From Ophryocystis elektroscirrha (lineage: Eukaryota; Apicomplexa; Conoidasida; Neogregarinorida; Ophryocystidae): a DNA stretch of 64,000 nt. Shown here piece by piece: positions 1 through 11,558 of the stretch. How positions within the stretch are numbered: position 1 is the stretch's first letter; each line of letters begins with the position of its first letter. Location of the stretch: assembly GCA_030141585.1 (NCBI GenBank), contig JAQIFP010000005.1, positions 62,001-126,000 on the forward strand, in the 5' to 3' direction. The notes under the pieces were generated by a model. It was not told the DNA's origin. It ran no database searches and worked only from the letters and a program-made list of their open reading frames with translations. A program made the position numbers and the translations under genes.

Positions 1-30
1 TTTAATATTTTAATTGGGTTTTTACTATAG

Positions 31-1332
31 AATTGACAGATGTCCTTGAACTGGGTTTAGATTGGTGTGTTAAAAAAGGTTTTGCCTGGGAGGAAGACAA
101 AGAAAATTGTGAGGAGACAGGCAGAATGGTATCAGCAAATCATAAAAAGGTTTCCGCTAGAGCCAAAAATAGAGGTTTGACTCAATTAGGTACTTTAGGA
201 GCCGGAAATCATTATGCTGAAATTCAAGTTGTTTCCGAAATTTATGACAAACAATCTGCAAAGCAAATGGGCATAGAGCAAGAAGGTCAAGTGTGTATAA
301 TGCTACATTCAGGATCACGTGGTCTTGGTCACCAAGTTGCTACTGATTATTTGATCAAAATAGAAAAATTTTCTCAAAATTCTAATATGATCTTGAATGA
401 CAGACAATTAGCTTCAGCAAGAATTTCAAGCGAAGTAGGGCAAAGCTATTTGAATGCTATGGCAGCAGCAGCAAATTACGCCTGGGTGAATCGGTAAATA
501 TTCTCAACTTATACAGAAATTTTAAGATCTACAATGACTAGCCTTGTTAGAGATGTTTTTTGTGAAGCTTTCAAAACTTCAGCTGATGATCTTGACATGC
601 ACGTTATATATGATGTGTCACATAACATTGCTAAGTTTGAGGTAAATTTCATAATTGACTATTTTTAGTTTCAATATAAAAATATTAAATACAAAAATGC
701 AAACATTTTACATACGATAGTAGTATCATGAATAATAATAATGCTTCTTGTAGAAACATTTGGTTGATGGAAAAGTGAAAGACGCGCTGGTGCATCGTAA
801 AGGATCAACAAGAGCATTCCCTCCTAATCATCCATTAATACCTTTAAAATATCAAGACATTGGACAACCTGTCTTGATTGGAGGATCTATGGGAACCAAT
901 TCATACATTTTAACAGGAACTGATAATGCAATGAAAGAATCTTTCGGTTCCACATGTCACGGAGCAGGAAGAGCTATTAGTAGAAATAAGTCAAGAGCTC
1001 AAATGACATATCAAAGTGTATTCCAAGATTTAGCTGATAAAGATATATCGGTACGTAGATTTAAGATTTACACGCATTGCATAGTGAAATAACCAACCCA
1101 TTCTAAAAACTTATCAGATCAATTTATGAAAATGTTGATAAAATGCTGCTTTAGGTTTGTGTTGCATCTCCCAAACTGTTAATGGAAGAAGCTCCTATGT
1201 CTTATAAAGATATATCTTCTGTTGTTCAAGTAAAATTAATAAATGTTAGCTATTTTATTTAAGACTTGTCAAGACGCTGGACTTTCCAACAAATGTATTC
1301 AACTTCGACCTGTTGCAGTAATCAAAGGTTAA
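31..1332 (+). CDS. RTCB: RtcB-type RNA-splicing ligase, 5' end outside window
   Basis: Joins 3'-phosphate and 5'-OH RNA ends in tRNA splicing (known role of RtcB/HSPC117). Five exons are readable: 31-493, 527-641, 754-1050, 1155-1229 and 1264-1332; joined they follow the family colinearly to a natural C-terminus ending AVIKG. Metal and guanylate residues are present: [29 protein letters not shown] and the GMP-accepting His in TCHGAGRA. Introns are 33, 112, 104 and 34 bp, all GT-AG. The N-terminal part lies left of the window; bases 1-30 are the end of an intron. Downstream RER1 follows after about 115 bp on the same strand. Identification is secure; exact borders were inferred by frame and conservation. 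Confidence 0.95.
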
Positions 1333-1447
1333 TGGTTGACGTGTAAACTATTTTTTTTTACATATATAGAGCATACGCTTCTGTCAATAATTTTTTTATT
1401 ATAATATAATTAGTAATAATTTGAGTAACTAGTCAATCATATCTGAC

Positions 1448-2222
1448 ATGGATGCTGATAATGAAAAGTCATCATTCTCAGTCTATTTCCATTATCTTGA
1501 GCAAAAATATTTATACTATATTGACTGGGCAACACTTTATCTGAAATCAAGATGGATGGGCTTTTTATTTTTATTCACTTTTTGTTGTTGGCGAATTATT
1601 GCACTTCAAGGTAATCCGCAAATAATTTATATTATTTTTTTTTTCTTAATAGGGTTTTACGTTGTACTTTATATTTTAGCCATCCATTTACTAAGTTTAT
1701 TTATCGGTTTTATTTCGCCTCAAGTAGATTCAGAAACAAATACCTATATTCTTCCAATACGTGAGATAGAAGAATATCGACCTTTTCAGCGGTCTTTGTC
1801 TGAATTTAATTTTTGGTATGATATACTTTTATACTTTTTAATTTTTCTGATGTGTTCTTTAAATCATTATTTTTATTTAGGTTATATTCAACTCGTGCAA
1901 CCCTTATAGCAATTGTTTCAACCTGTTTCCCGTTTCTCGATATTCCTGTATTTTGGCCAGTTCTATTCATTTATTTCATATTTCTTATGATAGTGACGTT
2001 AAAAGAGCAAATAAAGGTATTTTTTTGTTTACTATAATTAAATTTTAGCAAATGAAGACGTATGGTTATCTTCCCTTTTCGTGGGGCAAAAAAATATATG
2101 GAGATATTCCCTCAGATAAATTCAAAACTTCAAAATTTCTAAACCCATTCGGACGCAAGTCAGAAAAACCAGTATTTCCATCTATACACAATAAAAAAAT
2201 GATACACTCTCGAATTGATTGA
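1448..2222 (+). CDS. RER1: RER1, Golgi-to-ER retrieval receptor
   Basis: Small multi-pass Golgi protein that returns escaped ER membrane proteins. Exons 1448-1610, 1653-1815, 1881-2016 and 2049-2222 join in frame to 211 residues, close to the usual 195-205. Diagnostic stretches are HLLSLFIGFISPQVD, EYRPFQRSLSEFNFW and LDIPVFWPVLFIYFI; the latter parts are transmembrane. The C-terminal tail contains the YLPFSWGKK segment (YIPFxxGKRRY in most animals) and runs slightly longer than usual. Introns are 42, 65 and 32 bp. The start ATG at 1448 lies directly before the cytosolic N-terminus. High confidence in the family, good confidence in the splicing because every phase fits. Confidence 0.93.
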
Positions 2223-2459
2223 TATTGCTTGTTTATCTGATCTCACTGCAAAAATTGCAATCTTAAATATTGTTTTTACAATATTTCAGCTCAAAATATT
2301 TTTGATTTAAATTAGTTTGATTTTAAGACATGTATGATTAAGTTTTCTATTTTGTTCATAATGAGAACTAATTTGAGGTGACAAATACATATTTGGTTTT
2401 AAATCAAAAGCTATATATATATACTTTTGCATAATCAAATCTGAAATATAAAAATAAAA

Positions 2460-3794
2460 TTAAATTATAAAAAAAATACTAAAAATTAGTAACAAGAACA
2501 TTTTCCAGGAAACTGTTAATAAACTTTCAGAAAAATTGGAGGAAAATTTGCATTGTACTTTGGTAGATAACTTTAAGTCATGTGTAACAGATTGACATTG
2601 AGTCATGGAAGAATTCATAAAATCAAGATCTGTGCCAATATTACAGCGTTTTTTCTTTATATAACTTAAAACACATCGGCTCATTTCACACTCACGCTGA
2701 CATGTTTCAGTCAATACGATGGATGCCATGCAATGTGTATTAGCAACTTGACTATCATGGTAACAATCTTCCAAAGCAGCATTAATAGGTAATGTATCTT
2801 TTAGAAATGGGATTTCCATTATTGATGAATTCTTAGAGTTGATATTATGATAGAAAAGAAAGAATCTCTGAAAATCAATGGGAATCATTTTTTTTCGACA
2901 ATGTTCGATCATATCAGAGTAATCACATTTTTTCAGGTCATATATAAATTTTTGGTCCCTGTAAGGTTTTAACTGATTACTAATAAGTGAACATACAAAA
3001 TTATTTGAATTTTCATGTAATGGTCGTATTTTTGGATGTATTCCCATCATTTTGAAAACTTTTTTGAATAGCTTTTTTGAGTTCGGACAGTAATCTATTA
3101 TTGTTTTACCTACAGCTATTTCTGTTTTTGTGTGCAATATTCGAGCCATTGATTCAAAAAGATCTTCCAAATGTAACTGCGTAAATAATCCGGTTGATTT
3201 AGTGAGAAATTCAGTTCCCCAAATAGTTGCGACACATTCTTCGAATGGTGTGCATTTTTTCGACAAGATGCACTTATAAATCCATTTTTCGCACTTTTGT
3301 ATAACATAGGGATCTAGTGTATTGATTGCATGAAGAGCTCTTGTAGCAATTGTGTTCATTGATTTTTCCAATATGTTCATTACACCTTGATCGAAAAATC
3401 TATCCTGCAAGATATCCAACACATTGTGTCTTTTCGGCTGTTGTACCAAAATTTTTGATGTATTCGGTTCTTCAATATCAAATTTATCTGGAGAAAGTGC
3501 ACCTTCATTTTCTTGAACTGAATTACTGGAAAATTTATTTAAATAATCGGGATCTTTATATTTACGCAATGAGTTGCTTGAAGAATCATTTAAAGAGTTT
3601 GTCAGCTTATTTAATTCATATTCAGATAAAGGAATGTCTGATATAGAGTCACTGGAGTGTATAAAATTGTTCAAAGCTTTATCCTCCGTGTCAATTAATG
3701 ACCTTGGATCATTATCTCGAAAAGGCTTATTTAATTGACCGAAAATAAGCTTGGTGTAAAGAGATGAAAAAATGATGAATTTAATATATTTCAT
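2460..3794 (-). CDS. Secreted Cys-containing protein, possibly GPI-anchored, unknown family
   Basis: Single-exon gene of 444 residues read from the ATG at 3794, which puts a hydrophobic signal peptide (KFIIFSSLYTKLIFG) at the N-terminus. An upstream in-frame ATG at 3830 would add 12 residues before the signal and is less likely. After a Ser/Asn-rich acidic stretch, cysteines occur in two groups: around CEKWIYKCILSKKCTPFEEC and a C-terminal group with the CxxxCxxxxC spacing of TCQRECEMSRC. The protein ends in a hydrophobic tail (FLLLIFSIFFII) after a Ser-rich stretch, which looks like a GPI-attachment signal or a terminal membrane anchor. I do not recognise the family. The stop lies 37 bp from nothing else annotated downstream and the start is only 68 bp from the THUMPD1 stop. 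Confidence 0.75.
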   Translation of the reverse strand: MKYIKFIIFSSLYTKLIFGQLNKPFRDNDPRSLIDTEDKALNNFIHSSDSISDIPLSEYELNKLTNSLNDSSSNSLRKYKDPDYLNKFSSNSVQENEGALSPDKFDIEEPNTSKILVQQPKRHNVLDILQDRFFDQGVMNILEKSMNTIATRALHAINTLDPYVIQKCEKWIYKCILSKKCTPFEECVATIWGTEFLTKSTGLFTQLHLEDLFESMARILHTKTEIAVGKTIIDYCPNSKKLFKKVFKMMGIHPKIRPLHENSNNFVCSLISNQLKPYRDQKFIYDLKKCDYSDMIEHCRKKMIPIDFQRFFLFYHNINSKNSSIMEIPFLKDTLPINAALEDCYHDSQVANTHCMASIVLTETCQRECEMSRCVLSYIKKKRCNIGTDLDFMNSSMTQCQSVTHDLKLSTKVQCKFSSNFSESLLTVSWKMFLLLIFSIFFII

Positions 3795-3861
3795 AATTGT
3801 TCGCATGCATTGTTCGAAATGATTGATCAAATGAGTGTTTTTTTTTTGTTAAAAGAAAAAA

Positions 3862-4933
3862 TCAACTAGTTTCACAACGTGAAGAAAGCTGGAACCAATT
3901 ATAGTGCACTAATTCTTGATAAGATTTTAATACAGTTAATCCACAAAATATCTAAATCGATTCATTAAACTATAAATTTCTTACGGAATTTAGCTCAATT
4001 AATAACGTATAATCAGGTTTAGAAAGATTGACTGTGTAATTCTCGCCAACATACTCACCTATTAAATGTATTAATTCCATCTTATCAAATAGATTCATTT
4101 CTCCTCGTTTCTTATATACTATGCTCCATGTTGCGTGTACAGGTACAGTGAAGGCAGGAATTATTGAATTACATTCTTTATTATCATTTGTTGTATCATA
4201 TTTGTTTTCATCTTTAGAAGCTACTGCACTTTCAGGAAAATAAGCTGTAATAAGCTTAGCACAGGTTTTTGACACTGTTTTGAAATGTGGTGAGCAGCAA
4301 ATATCCAGTGGAATAATTCGGTTCAAGAATCTATCGATGCTTTAATTTTCAAATTTACCTGGGAGAAAAAGAAATTTCGTCATGTTTCCCATTTTTTTCA
4401 TGTAAAGTTTTTAAAAGAGAGTAAATTATTTCTTTGACATGATTTGAATTTATACTGTATGTTATAAACCCGACTCCCTACGAAACAAATTCTTTTTTAG
4501 TTTCTTACTTTTACAATCTTATTAATTGACGTAAATATTCGTTTTTTGGTTTGAATGTCTTTAATTTCATCTTCCAGGTTTTTGATAATTTCATTTTCGT
4601 TTGAATTTTCACAATTAGCATTAATCTTGTCAAAACAGTGAATTACGACATATATTTTATAATTTAATTTAAATTTTGTATATGCATGTAAAATTATAAT
4701 TTTGAAAATTAATAAACTATAACTTGAAATTAGATATGTTTGAACACAACAAAAGATTACTTTATGATCAAGTATTTTTATAGCTTCCTTAATTGCTTTG
4801 GAAGTTGTGAATTCACTGTGACCAGTAATTAAAATTCCTGATTTATTTTCACGCAGACTATACTTTCCTGTCTTCAAGAAAAAATTACAGTATTTATTAT
4901 TACATGATTTTTAAAATAATTTCGTGAAGGCAT
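3862..4933 (-). CDS. THUMPD1: THUMPD1/TAN1-like tRNA acetylation adaptor
   Basis: THUMP-domain protein that presents tRNA to the NAT10 acetyltransferase for ac4C formation (family knowledge). Six exons on the minus strand, 4904-4933, 4761-4871, 4509-4625, 4359-4477, 3985-4330 and 3862-3951, total 813 bp and keep frame to 270 residues. Matches: SGILITGHSE near the N-terminus, RFLNRIIPLDICCS (family ILPISGTC) and YTLLIELNS followed by FCGLTVLKSY. Introns are 32, about 135, 31, 28 and 33 bp; the 28-bp one is among the shortest in the window. The border of the third exon (4625) is the least certain because the intron before it is long and partly open. The first exon codes only ten residues. Confidence 0.85.
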
Positions 4934-5022
4934 ATATATCAGGTCCGAGTTAAGTATTTGAAGTTAATAAATGAATTTTAAAAGTATGTACTAATATTGT
5001 GGAAAGATTAAAAAAATTGTTG

Positions 5023-5832
5023 TTAAGATGGTTTTTCAAAATTATCTTGTTGAATCCAAGATAATTTTGTATTTGCAAAAGCCTCAGCGCAACTATTCAA
5101 GCTGGGTAAGTATTCAAAGCTTTTGATCAAATGAAGATTCTGTTTTAAATACTGTATATTTTCTGTTACTTCTTGAACTTCTGAAAGTCCTTCATGTAAT
5201 GAATATGTTGGCAGCTCATTATATTGCTCTAAATCATTACCAATTAGAATTAATGTAGTTTTTCCTGTGCAATTCTCTCTCACAAACTTTAGAGCTGCAC
5301 CGTACAAAGCGCAGCTACAATGTGGCATATAGAAAATTAGGCACTTGTCATTCTCACTGGAAACATAATCATAAATAGTATTATTGAACGAAAGACAAAA
5401 GGAATCTTGCCGATTAAACTCGCATACTGAATCAAATCCTTTAGATTTAACGAAATTAACAACACTTTCAGGCATCAGTGGGTCACTAAGCCAAGCGAAA
5501 TCCGCTTTTAGTTGCAGATTTTCTTTTAAGCAATGGGCCAAGCAAAACTGACTTAGGAATACATCATTTTCCCCGGATCCCAGGCCATAAACACAAAATA
5601 CAGTATTTGATTTATGAATCGACACTTTCTCAGCTAATAAATTTAACTGTTCAACTAATGCATTAAAAAAGAAAGATGATTTGACTTGACTATAAATGAC
5701 ATCATATTTTTTGCTGTCTATATTCAAACTAAAAGGTTCTGCTATAGTTCTGTAAAAATTATTTTTCAAGTTCTTAATACAACGCGGATGATTCCTGGAT
5801 ACCAACGTCCAATTTTCAGTCATTTGGCTCAT
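5023..5832 (-). CDS. SRRD: SRR1-like domain protein
   Basis: Single-exon gene of 269 residues with an SRR1 domain, a family first known from the plant SENSITIVITY TO RED LIGHT REDUCED 1 and found in animals as SRRD. Family-like segments: VYGLGSGE near residue 85, FAWLSDPLMPESVV (family YDPVFxxxE), IFYMPHCSCALYGAAL (family FMPHCxxxLYxxLL) and LILIGNDLEQY (family IIIGNSF). The usual animal protein is somewhat longer. A second ATG lies three codons downstream (5823). It follows the THUMPD1 gene head to tail, with 89 bp between them. Biochemical function of the family is not settled. Confidence 0.85.
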   Translation of the reverse strand: MSQMTENWTLVSRNHPRCIKNLKNNFYRTIAEPFSLNIDSKKYDVIYSQVKSSFFFNALVEQLNLLAEKVSIHKSNTVFCVYGLGSGENDVFLSQFCLAHCLKENLQLKADFAWLSDPLMPESVVNFVKSKGFDSVCEFNRQDSFCLSFNNTIYDYVSSENDKCLIFYMPHCSCALYGAALKFVRENCTGKTTLILIGNDLEQYNELPTYSLHEGLSEVQEVTENIQYLKQNLHLIKSFEYLPSLNSCAEAFANTKLSWIQQDNFEKPS

Positions 5833-5941
5833 TAATTGTCATCTTTGATCATTATAATCATCAAAGTAGTTATTTTTATTTAATAATACTGATTTCTCAG
5901 TTTATTCCAATTAGACTTATTTTATAGCTAAATTAGCTAAT

Positions 5942-7285
5942 TTAAATTATAAATCCAATACTGCGTGTCTCTAATATATATTAAAATTCAAATTGACTTA
6001 CGGAAGTCTAATACAAGCTTATTTAAATTTTGTATAAAATTGTTTCCTAAAATCCAATCAATTTCGCTAGATGTTCTCAACAATCCAGATAAATTCGTTA
6101 TTTGATTTTCGCAAATACGGCTGTTGCTTTCGGACACGGATTGTTGCTTGATAGAAACGTTAACTAATTCGTCTATAAATCAAATAATAATGTCAATGAA
6201 AAATTTACTCAAGCTATTTTTAAATTCCATCACTATAGGTTTGTAATGAGTGGAACTGTAATAACACGATTTTCTGATATTTTATAATATGAAAATTTCA
6301 TACTTATGCTGACTTAATAATTTGATACTCTTTATTACACTAGAAGGTCCGAGTATTTCTTCTACACCAGTATCAATGACAGCCTAATTTTGGACTTTAT
6401 ACGTTTATAACTATACATTGCATCTCATTTTGCTGCAGTAGTCTATAGTTTTATTTCCAACAAAAATTTTATTTATTGCTATGGTCTACATTTAGTCAGG
6501 CATATATGATTCACATACCCAATACTGACTGCTCAAGGTTTTGCTCCAAAATACAAAGGTATAAGGACTGTGAAAAAAGCTGAATGAGTAACATTTTACT
6601 TAATAATGTCATATATGATTTGACCTGATCGTCTTTTTTGAAAAATTGAGTATTGTAAAAAAGCTTTGTTTTCCAAGGGTTTGTTTTGGTCATACTCCAG
6701 AAACTTGAAATTCGATTATAATATATTAATTTTACTAATGACTTTATTGATGCTTCTGGAGCCAAACCAACTATTCCGTCTAATCTATGCTTATAAAATT
6801 GTAAAAATTACCGAAATTTACTTGTGAAAACAATTTTTCTTCATAATTTGAATATCCGATAGGTACATTGTGATAACTAAATTATAATCTTTCTCTTAAC
6901 TTTACAAACCAGATTTTTTGAAAACATATGTCACTATTTTTCTGTAACCTAAATATATTTAAATACTATTTACCATAGTCAGTGCAACAGACCCGCTACT
7001 ATAATTAATATAAATTAGTTCCTATCATCACAGAAACTTTTTCTATACATATAATCGGTACCTTGGAATTGTCAGAAACACTGTTGGCATACATTTGATT
7101 ACGCATTTTACAAACTGGTTCTTGACATAATGTTGAAGGAATCCATGTGAAAACGCTCCCTATAGTGATTCTGTAATATTAATATGGTGACCTGTATCGA
7201 AAAGAACAATAAATTCCTTAGACTGAATTTTAATTTTACCAGCGAACTAATATTTTAATCAATGAATTTAGCAAAAATACTTCAT
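5942..7285 (-). CDS. Pepsin-type (A1) aspartic protease, multi-exon, N-terminus unresolved
   Basis: Reconstructed from small exons on the minus strand. Exon 7192-7222 ends in VLFDTG; the next, starting at 7159, continues SVFTWIPSTLC, giving the first catalytic DTGS. Further exons give INYSSGSVALTM (flap, Tyr kept), FDGIVGLAPEAS, AVIDTGVEEILGPSS (second catalytic DTG) and WILGNNFIQNLNKLVLDF plus the terminal exon 5942-5970 ending RSIGFII. These are all landmarks of the A1 fold in the correct order. Odd points: the second motif is DTGV where DTGT or DTGS is usual, the flap Gly is Ser, and I could not find a signal peptide or propeptide; the start at 7285 is provisional. Likely lysosomal or secreted if the N-terminus is completed. 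The divergent neighbour begins at 7419. Confidence 0.75.
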
Positions 7286-7418
7286 TTAGGTTCCATTTTA
7301 AAGGTATAAGATAAGAATCTATTGTAACATATTATCTGGCATATATTACAATTAGTATTAGTCCAAATTTTTTGTATATCAATGCCCAAAATTAATGAAA
7401 TAATAAGTATAAAAAAAA

Positions 7419-8586
7419 ATGACACTTTATTCAACATTTAATTTTATACTCGCGCCTTACTTAAATTTATTTAGACAAAAATTTTATGGAAAAATCTTAT
7501 ACACTACTGTTTCGCATATTCATAGTTATTTGTTTGAAGTGTACATTGTCATTAAAATTAAGTACAATGAGTGCTTTGATACAGCAACCTGCTGTAAATT
7601 TAAAGGTATATTCCATATAATTATTATCCAGTATGTGTACAGAATCAATATTCAAGTTCATTTCTTGTATCAATTAGAAAAACATAAGCTTATTAGATGC
7701 TAAATAATAGTCAAACGACATGCAGTCATGCTGCTTTTATCAAAATAGTTTCGGGCTCTTTAGAAACTGTTAAGAACATTTGTGTTAGAACACGTGACTG
7801 TACTTATTTTGTCTGGTATGAATTGAAAACAAATATGTATACAAAAGGAAATTTAATCCAACTAATGATAATGATAGCGTTGGATGGCTTTGTAAAGATG
7901 ACGAATGGGTGAATCCTAAACCAAGTTTGGGATGGATTATTGGTGCAAGACCCCAACTGAGTAAATTTATAGTTTCTTAATTCTCAGATCATAATTTGGG
8001 CTTAAAAGTTAAAGTAAATGAATTGGATACATGCAGCTCAAATTTCGCACCACTGTTAGTACTAGTAAATTGATAGATAAATATAAACAATCACTAGAAA
8101 GGACCTATGACCATAAATGATTTAGCTACAAAGTAGGCTATTTACTTTATTTATTAAAGATGTTTTAATATGTCGGGATGTACATACTTTAGGTATTTTA
8201 TTATTGTGATATATAGCAATAAGCTCACACTTTGAGACTTCTAATAATTCTTATACTGGAAATCAAATAAGTTATTTCTGTAAAGGTTACGCCAGGAATT
8301 CAAAGAAACTCGATGGCTCAAGTAATATAAAAAAAAATATTTTTTCATAGTGATGGGGCTGTTTGAAAATTCATTTTATGCGGTTGAAACATTTCAAAAT
8401 AATAGTTTATTACCTGCAGAATCAGCTATAAAACGAAATTACAACACATTAAATAAAAAAAATCAATCTCTTAAAAGTTTCAAAGAAGGACCCATTGCTA
8501 AAGGTAAGTAGATTGAATTGTTTGATTGAATTTAAGACAATAATTTCAAAGAATACGTTGAAGGAGAAATTATTCAGAATTATTGA
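7419..8586 (+). CDS. PAN/apple-like Cys-rich protein, multi-exon, uncertain ends
   Basis: Coding exons are clear but the model is provisional. The best part joins 7697-7816 to an exon starting near 7851 through a short intron, giving CSHAAFIKIVSGSL, DCTYFVWKFNPTND and GWLCKDDEWV, then LGWIIGARP. The spacing C..C....C..F.W....WLC....GWIIGA resembles PAN/apple adhesion domains. Similar fragments recur near 7985-8070 (NELDTCSSNFAPL) and 8240-8300 (GNQISYFCKGYA), suggesting two or three copies. The last exon reads SLKSFKEGPIAK and meets a strong donor at 8504; a short final exon would end at 8586. The proposed ATG at 7419 leads into a hydrophobic stretch that could be a signal. Family assignment is tentative. 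Confidence 0.5.
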
Positions 8587-8897
8587 ACATTTTTTGGAAT
8601 TCTCACCACGCCTAAACAGCTTGATTATTTTAAAATTTAGTATATTTCATTTTTTGATACTTTTTTATAAAAGTGTTTTACGAAAAGCAAGTCAGATTAA
8701 TTAGATTAGCAATAATTGATTAATAATATGTATTATATAACACACACTGTTATAGGCACTAATACAAACAAAAACTTGGTCGCGGAATACAAGAATTTTT
8801 TTGTTTATTTTTTCGAGTAATAAATTAATTTTTTAATAAATTTTAATCTACAAAGTCATTAACTTATGTTATATGTTGCAAGTTTTGTCGCTGCGAA

Positions 8898-11181
8898 ATG
8901 AGCGACTACAATTTTGAAATTCCTAGAACAAGCGATGATGGTTTTTTAAATACCCTGAATAGTAAACGAAATCCTTTATTAAACAAAAATATTTCCCTTA
9001 CGGTGAGATTTGATAGAAATTTTAATTTACTTAATTAGAATTTTGATCCTAAGGTGAGTTCTATGAAGTCGAGAATTTTGGCTGTCCAAAATATAGCTAC
9101 CACAGTCAAAAATCCAAACGAATCTGAGATACTTGATTATATTCAAAAAAAACCAAATTATGCAAATTCGTTTATAAATACTACTGCTTTTAATTCTACT
9201 GAAACAAAACAGATTAACAACTTTAATTATTCTTCATCTCCTAATGCTTATTCTCCAACTGCGGACGTTAACTTTTCTAACGCTTTAAGACAATTACAAA
9301 GTAGATTAAAAGAAATACAAAATTTGAGTAATCCCAAAATTTCAACAGCATCTACGCAATCTACTAAGAATGCGATATATGGTAGTTATTTTAATTCTAG
9401 TGAAACGATGTCGAATGTTTTTAAATCTTTAAACAGAGAACCCCAATGTTTTATAAAGACAGAAAAAAAAAATGGATTCAAAGGGAATCACAACAATGGT
9501 TATAGCGAATCTTCAACATGGTCTCAGCTTGCTTCTAGTTATGAACGACAAATTCCAGCAAATCGTATCAAGCGCCGCTCTGGTGATTATGGAAACGCAA
9601 AATCTATTGAAAAACTGCCATCAACAAGATTCCAACACAATCATTACAAAACTGATTCTATTGACGCAAGTTCAGACATGCATTGTTACGCTGAAGTTGC
9701 CCAATTACCATCAATACCGACAAATTTCTCTATGGTAAACTCAAAATTTACACATAAATGCAAAAAACCGGGTAATTCACCTCCGTGTAAAATTAAGCCG
9801 AACACTTCTAATAAAGATTATCACGACTACACTCAAAGCTGTTCAAATAAAAGTTATAATTCGCAATTAAATCAAACACAACCTTCCCCTCATGTAATAA
9901 ACCGTTCGTATCGGAGCTTGAATAGCAGTGATGTAGACAATGATCATGTTGAGATGCTTTCTAAGTCCAAGCAGTGTAACCTTAGTTTCCCAGTTAATTC
10001 AAATATCATGTCTTGTAATCAGCTTATAAATAATACGAATGAATCTAAAAAAAATTATAGAAATCAGTTAATAATGAACATGAATAAAAGTAAAAATGAC
10101 TCCATACGCAGTTCTTCTTTCGATACAGATTATTGCCAGATTAATTCGTATTCCAATTATTTAAGTGATTTAGACTCCATGGGCAAACTGAATTCCCCCA
10201 TTTCCACTTGCTGTTCTACAAATGCATCTTGCTCCCGACCTGTTCAAATTCATAACGCATTAACACAAAAGCCTGTTCCACAATCTTCAATTGATTCTCA
10301 ATCCACTATATACTGTAAAAGTCACAATAATAATGAAAATAAAATTAAGAATCCTTATTTTTCGTCCAGTTTTATAAATTATGATCAGCAAGCTCAGATT
10401 AATCCATCAATTCAAAATAACGTGAAATCTACTTATCGCAACATTCCACAAAACTACGAAAGTAATATACAAATGATAGTTAAGTTAGATTCAAAGTTCA
10501 CCTGATGAAAATAATTAAAGAAATTAATTTAAGTTTTTGATACACATATAAAATTAATTTTTTGTAGATGTTTGCTTGAACCCCAAAATCCCTTCTAGTT
10601 TTGAGAAAGTTTCTTACATTCCTACACCTAATATCCCCCCTTGTAAAAACCCTGCTTGTCTATGCTCTTTGGAAATGAAACTTCAGAAAAGTGAATTAAT
10701 TAATAAGATACCCGAACTTACTTCAATAAACATGGCTATTCCTGTTTATGAAGATAACAACTTTTCCAAAAATTCGTCAATGCCACAAAATATGGTCAAC
10801 AACTGTTATAACAACGATTATGCAAAACCAGACCTTCATGAGAGTTCCTCAGATCCGTTGAATGTATTGAAAAAGAGAGCATATGACAAAATTAACCCTA
10901 GTGAATACCAGATAATAGAATACGTTAATAACAATTCTTCAAATAAAAAGTCAAAAGTTTCATTTGGTTCGGATATAAACTGGGCTCAAGTATTTGTATG
11001 GTGTGTGCTATCATTTATTTTTATTGCGTCTGTCATCGGTGCCATTATACTATTAGCGAAATACTTGAAATATTCACCTACAGCAATTCCATTTACAAAA
11101 GAAGTAGATACAGAAATCATAAATAATTTTCCCGATGACCAATTTATGTTCAAATCGAATCCAACATACAGAGTGTTATAA
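8898..11181 (+). CDS. Ser/Asn-rich single-pass membrane protein, unknown
   Basis: Three exons, 8898-9002, 9039-10461 and 10568-11181, join in phase to 713 residues. The first 610 residues are low complexity, rich in Ser, Asn, Gln and Tyr, with no recognisable fold. A short Cys cluster (PPCKNPACLCSLEMKL) follows. Near residue 645 a single hydrophobic helix (FVWCVLSFIFIASVIGAIIL) is followed by about 45 residues. With no signal peptide seen, a type II or tail-proximal membrane orientation is plausible. The second intron (10462-10567) was chosen because it is the only GT donor that keeps frame with the downstream exon. I do not recognise the family. Confidence 0.72.
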
Positions 11182-11558
11182 ATTTTTTAGTTTGTTCAAT
11201 ATATGCATTTAGTATATTTTTCGTTCACTTTTTCGTTTGTATATGGATGAGTGTTTTGTTTTAATTGATTAATTTAGTTTTTTTTCTGTTTTATATAAAT
11301 TTACCAAAATATATTATTGCTTTTAAATTTTATATTAATTATTTGTACATGCAAAAAGACTTCTTAAAGATAAATATATTATTCCGCGTAAAAACTTATT
11401 CGACGTATAATTTTTTGACATTTTTAATTTATTTTGTAAATATTTCTTTTTACTGCATGAATAGACAAAACACAGAGCTTGCCTCTTTTGTAGCCGATTA
11501 ACGCGGCGGCTAGGTAGCCGTATTTTTTTTTTTGTAATTTAGATTCGGCCGACTTAAA
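11182..11558. other. Intergenic stretch
   Basis: About 380 bp between two plus-strand genes. It is T-rich and holds only short chance reading frames. The last 50 bp before the ZC3H14 start contain a GC-richer segment around 11500 (acgcggcggctaggtagccg), unusual for this window, which may be part of the promoter or 5' UTR. No RNA gene is recognisable. Confidence 0.5.

Noticed and set aside
6511..6765. Apparent independent small minus-strand gene of 84 codons
   Set aside because: It starts at a TTG and its first residues continue the FDGIVGLAPEAS exon of the aspartic protease, so it is an exon of that gene.
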